The notes under the pieces are model-generated. The model was not told the DNA's origin, searched no databases, and worked only from the letters and a program-made list of their open reading frames with translations. Below, one piece after another: positions 57,675-64,000 of a stretch of DNA of 64,000 bases (positions are counted from its first letter, which is position 1; each line of letters opens with the position of its first letter). The translations under genes and the position numbers were made by a program. Source of the DNA: Nocardioides turkmenicus (GTDB lineage Bacteria; Actinomycetota; Actinomycetes; Propionibacteriales; Nocardioidaceae); the NCBI RefSeq assembly GCF_011045035.1, contig NZ_JAALAA010000009.1, forward strand, positions 124,001 through 188,000, written 5' to 3'.

Positions 57675-58218
57675 GGTGGTGTTGCCTCCTGAATACCGAA
57701 CGTCTTAGTCGTTCCCCCGTGCCATGCCGAGCTGCGACGTCGACACAAGCGGCTGAATACTCTCACGAGAGGACAGCAGCCCGCACGTTACCGCCAAATC
57801 GGCTTATATCCCACAGGGTCGAACGGCCCGAGCCGGGGGGTGAGATCGGGGGATCTCTGGCCCGAGACTCCTGCCGAAGCAGGACGACCACCCTCCCACG
57901 CTCGACGGCCCTCGCGCTCGCCACGGCCCGGCGTGTCACGCCGTCCCGAAACAACACCCGACTCACAAGTCACACCAACGGAAACAAGACCCTCCAGCCA
58001 CACCAAACAGGGGCAAACGGCGAGCCCCTCGCACACGCCAAGGACCGTGTTGGTCTCGACACGCCTCCGCCTAGCGGCTCCGGCGGCTCGACCAGCGGAT
58101 GACCGCGCACCCCCGCGCGACACACCCGGTGGGCCGGAGCCCCCATGCGACACATCACCCCGCGTAACTAAGGGGTGCGGGGATATCCCCGCCGCGGCCG
58201 GAGGCCGCCATGAAATGC
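57675..58218. other. Long noncoding gap with a REP-like inverted repeat
   Basis: About 545 bases separate the membrane-protein start from the tRNA-Asp terminator. A long minus-strand open frame crosses it, but it includes the tRNA and is not believable. At 58050-58096 an imperfect inverted repeat reads TGGTCTCGACACGCCTCCGC...GCGGCTCGACCA, the style of actinobacterial REP elements. The rest is C-rich on the plus strand and has no recognised motif. Confidence 0.55.
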
Positions 58219-58263
58219 AAGAGGCGACGTGGACTTTCCCTTTGGAAGTCACACGCCGCCTTC
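58219..58263. terminator. Terminator of tRNA-Asp
   Basis: AAGAGGCGACGTGGACTTTCC pairs with the following AAGTCACACGCCGCCTT, with one bulge and one wobble, immediately past the tRNA 3' end on the minus strand. Confidence 0.7.
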
Positions 58264-58271
58264 GACTCTTG

Positions 58272-58345
58272 CGACCCTGACGAGACTTGAACTCGCGACC
58301 TCCGCCGTGACAGGGCGGCGCGCTAACCAACTGCGCTACAGGGCC
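58272..58345 (-). tRNA. tRNA-Asp (anticodon GTC)
   Basis: The minus-strand cloverleaf has acceptor GGCCCTG/CAGGGTC, D arm GCGCAGTTGGTTAGCGC, anticodon loop CTGTCAC and T loop TTCAAGT. The discriminator is G and no CCA is encoded. The length is 74 bases. Confidence 0.96.
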
Positions 58346-58422
58346 TTGTTTGTTTCCGCTCTCTGCGGCAACGGGAAAAACATAGCCCATGGGTGCGGAG
58401 GATTCACAATCGGGGACGCCTC

Positions 58423-60228
58423 CTACTCCTCGAAGGCCTCTTCGCCCTTCGGTTCCTCGTCGGTGAGGCCCTCCACGAGACGGTTCTTGACCATGTACGC
58501 CATGGCTCGCTCGGCCGCACGAGCCTTGCGTCGCAGGGCCTCGACACCGGGAGCCTTCTCGTCGCTGTAGGCAGCGAGCCGGGCGACCTCGCGGCCGGTC
58601 TGGCGCTGGATCTCCGACATCGCGAGCCAGACCCCTAGGTCCTGCTCGAGGCCCTCGCGCGAGCGCAGGATGGCGGCGGTGAGGAGCTGGATGACGGTGA
58701 CCTCGACGTCCTCGGCGCTGGACGAGCTGGAGACGAGGGTGGCGGCGATGGTGCCGGCGCCGGTGGTGGTGATCGCGCCGGCGGTGACGAGCCCGCCGAC
58801 CATCCCGCCGGGGCCGAAGGCGGAGAGCGCGCCGATGATCGCCGCTCCCCCGGCCAGCCCGGCCGGGGCGGCGAGGGCGAGCCCGATGGGGCCGGCGACC
58901 AGCACGGCGGCGCCGATGCCGATGCCGACCCAGAGCTTCCACTGGTCGACCGGGTAGACCGCCTTCGACGCCGACTGCATCGCGATGTGCAGGTTCTCGC
59001 CGAGCCCGCCACCGAGCCCCATCCAGACCGTCAGGTCGTGGAATGCCTGGCGGCGTACGTCATCGGGGACGTCGATCTCATAGGGCCGCACCGGGTTGGC
59101 GGTCGCCAGCGCCACCAGGGCGAGGACCGCTTCCTCCTTGGAGAGCTGGGTCAGCGGCTTGGGCCGGGGCAGGTCACCTGGGGCGTCCGGGGCGACGCGC
59201 AGGTCGAGGAGCTGTTGGGGGATGCGTACGTCATCGGCCTGGTAGTTCTCGATGAGGCGCTCCAGGACCTCGTGCTGGACGACGCGGAGGGCGGCGCCGA
59301 AGCGCTCCTGGGTAGCGCCCTTGAGGTGGTCGCGGAGGAACTGGGCGTAGGCGAGCCAGAGCGCGAGGCGCACCTCGAGGGAGTTGAGCGCGACGTCGGG
59401 GGTGCCCTCGACGACCGCGATCTCCTTGGAGAGGGAGCCGAACAGGCCGCGGCCGATCGCGGTGGCGACCGGCTTGGAGCGCAGGTAGGTGGTGGTGCGG
59501 TGGTCGAGGCCGAGCCCGACCTGGAGGTCGAGCGCCCACGGGAAGTGGCGCCAGATGCCGCGGAGCCCGGTCACCGCGTCGCCGTTGCTCCAGACGTTGA
59601 CCCACCAGCCGACGTGGTCGACCGGGGCCTTCATCTCCAGCCGGTCGGAGTCCTCGTGGAGGTTCGGGTGGGCGGCCGGGCTCCCGATCGTCACCAGCCC
59701 GGTGACCGTCAGCTTCGGCGGGAGCCGTCGGAGCAGGTCGATCGCGATGATCGAGCCGAGGCTGTGCCCGACGATGACGATCTCCCCGTCCTCGGGAAGC
59801 TCGTCGAGGACCATGCGGAGCGTACGCGCCCGGATCCCGGGCTTGGTCACGTAGTTGTGGGCCTGGCGGAGCACCCGGAGCACGATCGGCGCCAGCGAGT
59901 CGGTGACGCCGACCGGAGACGCGGGCACGGGCTCACCGAGGATCGACTCCAGCTCCGCGGTCGCGCGCTCGACCCGCCGGCGTACGGCCCGCTGCTCCTC
60001 GGCGCTCAGCCGCAGCGCGGTGATCGGCGGGATCTTGATGGTCTTGTCGCCGTCGTCGGTGCGGAGCACGTCGGGATACTTCGGCGCGATCACCTCGACC
60101 TCGTCGAGCCCCGGATAGCCGACGTCCTGCAGCGACCTGTCCAGCGCACGGCGCCAGGCGTCGCGCGGGTCACCGTTGCCGACGCCGTGAAGGTAGAGAA
60201 GCGAGACCACCCTTGGATTCTCCCCCAT
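58423..60228 (-). CDS. Alpha/beta hydrolase fused to a Gly-rich hydrophobic domain
   Basis: The 601-residue protein opens with an alpha/beta-hydrolase region: YLHGVGNGDPRDAW near residue 12, then the nucleophile elbow IVGHSLGSI with Ser near 156. Residues about 430-510 are a long Gly/Ala-rich hydrophobic stretch (GIGIGAAVLVAGPIGLALAA) able to insert in membranes. A charged helical tail (about 520-601) follows. I recognise no complete family. The combination of an esterase/lipase-like fold with a pore- or anchor-like segment is unusual. The start is uncertain; a GTG a few codons downstream is also possible. Confidence 0.72.
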   Translation of the reverse strand: MGENPRVVSLLYLHGVGNGDPRDAWRRALDRSLQDVGYPGLDEVEVIAPKYPDVLRTDDGDKTIKIPPITALRLSAEEQRAVRRRVERATAELESILGEPVPASPVGVTDSLAPIVLRVLRQAHNYVTKPGIRARTLRMVLDELPEDGEIVIVGHSLGSIIAIDLLRRLPPKLTVTGLVTIGSPAAHPNLHEDSDRLEMKAPVDHVGWWVNVWSNGDAVTGLRGIWRHFPWALDLQVGLGLDHRTTTYLRSKPVATAIGRGLFGSLSKEIAVVEGTPDVALNSLEVRLALWLAYAQFLRDHLKGATQERFGAALRVVQHEVLERLIENYQADDVRIPQQLLDLRVAPDAPGDLPRPKPLTQLSKEEAVLALVALATANPVRPYEIDVPDDVRRQAFHDLTVWMGLGGGLGENLHIAMQSASKAVYPVDQWKLWVGIGIGAAVLVAGPIGLALAAPAGLAGGAAIIGALSAFGPGGMVGGLVTAGAITTTGAGTIAATLVSSSSSAEDVEVTVIQLLTAAILRSREGLEQDLGVWLAMSEIQRQTGREVARLAAYSDEKAPGVEALRRKARAAERAMAYMVKNRLVEGLTDEEPKGEEAFEE

Positions 60229-60245
60229 GGCGGGCGGTGGACACG

Positions 60246-60905
60246 TCAGTCGTCGCCGTCGAGGCCCTGCTCGATGACGTAGCGGGTGAGCTCGACCCGG
60301 TTGTGCATCTGGAGCTTGCGCAGCGTGTTCTGTACGTGGTTCTGGACCGTGCGGTGGGAGAGGACCAGCCGGTCCGCGATCTGGCGATAGCTCAGTCCCT
60401 TGGCGACCAGCTTGAGGATCTCGGTCTCACGGTCGGTGAGGGTGGGCTTGTCGCCGCGTACCTCGGTGGCGGCACTCTGCTGGAACTCGCCCAGGACCAG
60501 CCCGGCGAGGCCGGGGGTGAAGACCGGTTCGCCGGCGGCGACACACTCCACAGCCTCCAGGAGCTCCTCGCGCGAGGCCGACTTGACCAGGTAGCCCGTC
60601 GCGCCGGCCTTGACCGCGGCGAGCACGTCGTTCTGCTCGCCCGAGGCGGACAGGATGAGCACTTTGGTCGACGGGTGCAGCGCGACGACCTCGGTGGTGA
60701 CCTGGACGCCGTCGGGCTCGGGGATCTGCAGGTCCAGGACCACGACCCCCGGTCTGGTCGCGGCGAACCGGGTGATCGCCTCGCGGCCGGTGCTGGCGGT
60801 CGCGACGACCTCGAACCCGGCGCCGGCGAGGTCGCGCTCGACCGCGTCACGCCACATCGGGTGGTCGTCGACGACCATCACCCTCGCGGAACTGTCAGTT
60901 CCCAT
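60246..60905 (-). CDS. NarL/LuxR-family response regulator
   Basis: The 219-residue protein has a receiver domain with RVMVVDDHPMWRDAVERDL and the phospho-acceptor Asp in VVVLDLQIPEPDG near residue 58. Its LuxR-type helix-turn-helix at the C-terminus has LTDRETEILKLVAKGLSYRQ and LVLSHRTVQNHVQNTLRKL. It overlaps the histidine-kinase gene by 28 bases, so the two form a cognate pair. Confidence 0.94.
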   Translation of the reverse strand: MGTDSSARVMVVDDHPMWRDAVERDLAGAGFEVVATASTGREAITRFAATRPGVVVLDLQIPEPDGVQVTTEVVALHPSTKVLILSASGEQNDVLAAVKAGATGYLVKSASREELLEAVECVAAGEPVFTPGLAGLVLGEFQQSAATEVRGDKPTLTDRETEILKLVAKGLSYRQIADRLVLSHRTVQNHVQNTLRKLQMHNRVELTRYVIEQGLDGDD

Positions 60906-62011
60906 TCCGTTCCCGTCCCTCCCGTGATGAGTTCGGCCGTGCCCCCGAGATCGAGGATCCGGCCACGGATCGACCCGGCGATGCCGAGCCTGCCGTCCTG
61001 CTCCGCCTCCGCGACGCGACCGTCGGGGATTCCCGGGCCCTCGTCGCGCACCGAGACCTCGACATGATCGGGGAAGGCCTGCAGGAGCACCCAGGCGCGC
61101 GCATCCTCGCCGACATGGCGGCGTACGTTGTCCAGGGCCGCGCGGGTCGCCGCCACGATCTCCCCTGCCCGGTCGGCAGGCATCTCGACGGCGGTCGCCG
61201 GCCCGGAGACGGTCACGGTGCCGGTCTCGAGCTCGGTGAGGGCGGCGGCCAGATCGACCATCCCATGAGCCAGTCCGGCCGCCGGGCCGCGACCGGGCTG
61301 CTCCCCACGGATCAGGGCGCGCAGCTCCCGCTCCTGCTCCCCCGCGAGCCTGCCCAGCTCGGCGGCGTCACCGCCGAGCTCGCCGCCGCGGCGCTGGACG
61401 AGCGCGAGCACCTGGAGAACACCGTCGTGGACCGCTCGCGCGAGCCGCGCCCGCTCCTCGGCCCGCGCGGCAGCACGCTCGGCCTGGTCGCGCTCCATCG
61501 CCATCCGCTGCACCGACTCGCACATGTAACCGACCACCGGGCCCCCGATGACCAGCAAGAACGCGTTGCCGTAGATCGACTGGTCGTTCTGCTGCCGCAG
61601 CCCGAGGTCGGCCGCCGCCAGCGCGACACCGGCCAGCAGGCCACCGATCCAGCGGTAGTGGATCGCGCACGCGAGCAGCGCGCCGCTCACCCAGAACCCC
61701 GGCACGCTCGCCTGGAACGCCGGGCTCTTCACCAGCGGGGTCACGAGCAGGAGTCCGAGCGCGATCGCCAGGTCGGCGCCGACGAGCGCGGCCGTGCGGC
61801 GGCTCGGGGCTGCGTACGCCCAGACGACGAAGGCCGTCCACCCGACCATGACGAGCGCGCAGACGAGCGCGGCTGCGGGCGAGACGAAGTTACCGGCCCG
61901 GTAGATCGTCAGCCCGACGGCGTTGATCAGCACGACCACCCGCAGGACCGCGAGAGCACGGAAGAGCCGGCTCTCGACCTCGATCGCCGCCGGCGACGTC
62001 CACGCACTCAC
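60878..62011 (-). CDS. Histidine kinase (HisKA_3, MacS-type)
   Basis: The 377-residue sensor has five or six membrane helices (about residues 15-165), the H-box ARLARAVHDGVLQVLALVQR and an ATPase domain with ALDNVRRHVG (N box) and VRDEGPGIPDGR/GLGI-type G box near the end. The GTG at 62011 follows a CACACT hexamer by 7 bases. The sensed cue is unknown. It is upstream of and overlaps the NarL-type regulator. Confidence 0.9.
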   Translation of the reverse strand: MSAWTSPAAIEVESRLFRALAVLRVVVLINAVGLTIYRAGNFVSPAAALVCALVMVGWTAFVVWAYAAPSRRTAALVGADLAIALGLLLVTPLVKSPAFQASVPGFWVSGALLACAIHYRWIGGLLAGVALAAADLGLRQQNDQSIYGNAFLLVIGGPVVGYMCESVQRMAMERDQAERAAARAEERARLARAVHDGVLQVLALVQRRGGELGGDAAELGRLAGEQERELRALIRGEQPGRGPAAGLAHGMVDLAAALTELETGTVTVSGPATAVEMPADRAGEIVAATRAALDNVRRHVGEDARAWVLLQAFPDHVEVSVRDEGPGIPDGRVAEAEQDGRLGIAGSIRGRILDLGGTAELITGGTGTEWELTVPRG

Positions 62012-62118
62012 AGACCGAAGTGTGGCACCAACCCGGCGGCGTACGCCTCGGATATGAGTATCCGTGCGGATGCCGGGGTGCTGCGCGGCGACGAGACTCG
62101 GGACATGAAGAGACTGTG

Positions 62119-62191
62119 TACCCCCTACCGGATTCGAACCGGCGCTACCGCCGTGAAAGGGCGGGGTCCTGGGCCGCTAGACGAAGGGGGC
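62119..62191 (-). tRNA. tRNA-Glu (anticodon TTC)
   Basis: The minus-strand cloverleaf has acceptor GCCCCCT/AGGGGGT, anticodon loop CTTTCAC and T loop TTCGAAT, with discriminator A and no encoded CCA. The length is 73 bases. A small perfect hairpin (CGGATA-TGAG-TATCCG, 62049-62064) downstream may help end transcription. Confidence 0.96.
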
Positions 62192-62306
62192 CTGCCGGGA
62201 CATCCTAGAGGCCCGCGTCCAGGGCCGCCAAAGCGAGGCCGTACGTCCGCCTGGGGGTCCCGATTCGGAACGTCGCGGTCGTTTCCGGTAATGTTTCACC
62301 TCGCTT

Positions 62307-62380
62307 GGGCAGGTAGCTCAGTTGGTACGAGCGATCGCCTGAAAAGTGATAGGTCGGCGGTTCGACCCCGCCCCTGCCCA
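62307..62380 (+). tRNA. tRNA-Phe (anticodon GAA)
   Basis: The plus-strand cloverleaf has acceptor GGGCAGG/CCTGCCC, D arm GCTCAGTTGGTACGAGC, anticodon stem ATCGC/GTGAT with one G-T pair, loop CTGAAAA and T loop TTCGACC. The discriminator is A. The length is 74 bases. It diverges from tRNA-Glu. Confidence 0.94.
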
Positions 62381-62389
62381 CAAGCACCA

Positions 62390-62425
62390 ACCGGCTCCGA
62401 CCAGCAGTTATCGGTCGGAGCCGGT
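62390..62425 (+). terminator. Terminator of tRNA-Phe
   Basis: A perfect 13-bp stem (ACCGGCTCCGACC with 62413-62425) begins 10 bases past the tRNA. Confidence 0.83.
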
Positions 62426-62502
62426 CGGCATTTCGCGGCGCTGTTCCGTTGCTCTGCGTTTCCCGCACCCGCATCGGCGGAACTACGCAAGGATGGTTGG
62501 CT

Positions 62503-64000
62503 GTGAAGTACGCCGATCCTGGTCGCTGCCCCGACTGCCGGGAGGCCTTCGAGCCCGGCACCAGCCCGTGCCCGCACTGCGGGCTGCCGCTGGAGAACGC
62601 CGTCGCCCAAGAGCTCTACGGGACGCTGCTGCGGGCCGACGTACTCATGACCCGGCTGCGCTCGATCCGGGAGGAGGCGAGCCGCGCGGCACGTCCGACC
62701 ACGCCGCCCCCGCCCGCTCCGCTGCCGGTCGCCGCACCGCCCTCGGCGCCGCCTCCGCAGATCCAGCCCGAGCCCGCCCAGCCCGAGCCGGTCATTGCTC
62801 CGCTGGCCGCGCCCGCCGCGAGCGCACCCGCCGGGCCGGCGCCGTTCCCGGGCGCGCCCGCGGCGCGGCGTGCGCCGATCACGGTGCCGCTGATCCTGGT
62901 CGGGGTCGGCGTGCTCTTCCTGCTGGTCGCGGGCGTCATCTTCCTCGCGGTCGCCTGGGCCGCGATGGGCGTCGGTGGCCGCACCACGATGCTGCTCGTC
63001 TTCACCGCGCTCTTCACGATCGGTGGCGCACTGCTGCTGCATCTCGAGCTGCGTGCCGGCACCGAAGGCGTCTGGACCCTGGCGCTGGGACTGCTCGCCC
63101 TGGACATAGCCGGGATGAAGTACGCCGGTTGGCTCGGTGGCGCCGACTGGGACCGTGGCTTCCTGGTGATCGTCGGCGTCGCCGTCTTCCTGGCCGGCAC
63201 CGCGATGTCCTTGGTGGGCGCGCGCACCGAGAAGCTCACCTCGGTGATCGGGCCACAGGTGGCGGCCGCGGCCGGCGTGCTCACCGCCCTGATCGGCCTC
63301 GAGCTCATCTCCGACCTGATCTGGTTCCCGCTGGTCGCCGCAGTCATCGCGCTCGTCGTGGTGATCGTGGCGAGCAAGACCGACCTGCAGGCGCTGACGA
63401 TCGGTGCCATGGTCGTGATGGCCGGCTTCTGGCTGATGCTGCTCGTACGCGGCCTGACCGACCCGGCGCTGACCGGCTCCGAGCTGCTGCGTGGCGGCAC
63501 GCTGCCCCTGCTGCTCGGCGCCGCCGCGGTGCTGGCGGTCGTCGCGCTGCTGTTCCCGCTGCCCAAGGACGCCAAGGTCGCGATGGTCGGCGTCTCGCTC
63601 CTGATCGCGGCCTACACCTTCACCCAGCCCGCCCTCGACGACGGCGCGGTCACGCTGACGGTCGTGGGCATCGTGGTCACCCTGGTCGCCGCCGGCGCGC
63701 TGATGGCGATGCCGCGTCCCTGGCGCTGGTCGGCCGCCGCGCTGACTCCGTACGCCATCGCTCTCGGCCTCGCCGTGCTGGTCCTGGCGGTCTCCGCCTC
63801 GATCCGCCTCGCGGCGGTGCCCTGGACCGAGTCCGCGTTCTCCCGGGTCACCGGGCCGGAGCCGCTGCTGCCCGGTTGGCTGACCCTGCCCGCGATGGCC
63901 GCGATCATGGCCTTCGGGACCGCCTGGTTCTACCGGCTGAACCCGCCCGCGTTCCGCAGCTACCGGGAGACGGTCAGCTGGATCCTCATCGCCGGCGGCG
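62503..64000 (+). CDS. Zinc-ribbon multi-pass membrane protein, 3' end cut by the window
   Basis: The open frame runs from GTG 62503 off the end of the window (499 codons visible). An N-terminal zinc ribbon (CPDCREAFEPGTSPCPHCG near residues 9-27) is followed by a Pro/Ala-rich linker (about 60-125). At least ten hydrophobic segments follow, starting ITVPLILVGVGVLFLLVAGV. AAGGAT lies upstream of the GTG. It resembles large actinobacterial integral membrane proteins of unknown function. Confidence 0.82.
   Translation, partial: MKYADPGRCPDCREAFEPGTSPCPHCGLPLENAVAQELYGTLLRADVLMTRLRSIREEASRAARPTTPPPPAPLPVAAPPSAPPPQIQPEPAQPEPVIAPLAAPAASAPAGPAPFPGAPAARRAPITVPLILVGVGVLFLLVAGVIFLAVAWAAMGVGGRTTMLLVFTALFTIGGALLLHLELRAGTEGVWTLALGLLALDIAGMKYAGWLGGADWDRGFLVIVGVAVFLAGTAMSLVGARTEKLTSVIGPQVAAAAGVLTALIGLELISDLIWFPLVAAVIALVVVIVASKTDLQALTIGAMVVMAGFWLMLLVRGLTDPALTGSELLRGGTLPLLLGAAAVLAVVALLFPLPKDAKVAMVGVSLLIAAYTFTQPALDDGAVTLTVVGIVVTLVAAGALMAMPRPWRWSAAALTPYAIALGLAVLVLAVSASIRLAAVPWTESAFSRVTGPEPLLPGWLTLPAMAAIMAFGTAWFYRLNPPAFRSYRETVSWILIAGG

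Noticed and set aside
57788..58942. A 384-residue minus-strand open frame
   Set aside because: It runs through tRNA-Asp, its terminator and part of the hydrolase gene; its middle is a translated tRNA (VAQLVSAPPCHGGGREF).
1..64000. CRISPR arrays, insertion sequences or a complete defence island
   Set aside because: No regularly spaced repeats, transposases or recognised defence genes were found; the repeats present are isolated palindromes or a single inverted pair.

Overview
ORGANISM. The window is very GC-rich, gene-dense chromosomal DNA from an actinobacterium. Its markers include a mycothiol synthase (MshD), a GlnR-type regulator, a WhiB7-like protein, a DUF5753 Xre regulator, many leaderless starts with a -10 hexamer 6 to 8 bases before the start codon, and frequent GTG starts. 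Overall gene content fits Nocardioides or a close relative; that genus call is inference. No prophage, CRISPR array or transposase was seen. The only decayed locus recognised is a hipBA toxin-antitoxin pair. LEFT THIRD (1-29 kb). The window opens inside cysD and continues with cysN and cysC (sulfate activation). A flavin monooxygenase with a divergent TetR regulator and a BKACE enzyme follow. The sseC-sseA-DUF4395-thioredoxin sulfur block, glnR and mshD recall the Mycobacterium tuberculosis Rv0814c-Rv0819 neighbourhood. Inserted here are an HspR-like/Hsp20 divergent pair and a MoaD-like protein. Next come an ADP-ribosylglycohydrolase, a YgfZ/GcvT-like protein, a Fur-family regulator, a nitrobindin-like protein, a DsrE-like protein, and an 874-residue Ala/Glu-rich coiled-coil protein of unknown role. 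Phosphate metabolism is concentrated at 18.7-27.8 kb: ppk, a DUF47 protein with a Pit transporter, pstSCAB preceded by a PHO-box-like site, and mutT1. MIDDLE (29-43 kb). A cold-shock gene with a long leader and tRNA-Lys precede an Xre regulator, a TetR-ABC exporter pair, a secreted 5'-nucleotidase and an M20 amidohydrolase. A secreted serine hydrolase, an amidase, an aldo/keto reductase with DoxX, and the hipB/broken-hipA locus complete this part. RIGHT THIRD (43-64 kb). The lower meta-cleavage pathway (hydratase, acylating acetaldehyde dehydrogenase, hydroxy-oxovalerate aldolase) is divergent from an IclR regulator. A three-gene operon encodes an alpha/beta hydrolase, a putative diiron protein and a ferredoxin-type reductase. 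NDH-2, an RsbW-like ATPase and paired fluoride channels follow. A segment bounded by an inverted 118-bp repeat holds a metallopeptidase, a WhiB7-like protein and a protein with two PH-like regions. The end contains a Gln-rich membrane protein, tRNA-Asp, an unusual alpha/beta hydrolase, a NarL-type two-component system, tRNA-Glu, tRNA-Phe and a truncated zinc-ribbon membrane protein. THEMES. Three repeat types occupy intergenic spaces and several directly abut stop codons. Many genes appear leaderless, and in at least three places the TAG stop of one gene forms the first bases of the next gene's -10 box. Sulfur, redox and phosphate homeostasis dominate the left half; catabolism and regulation dominate the right half.
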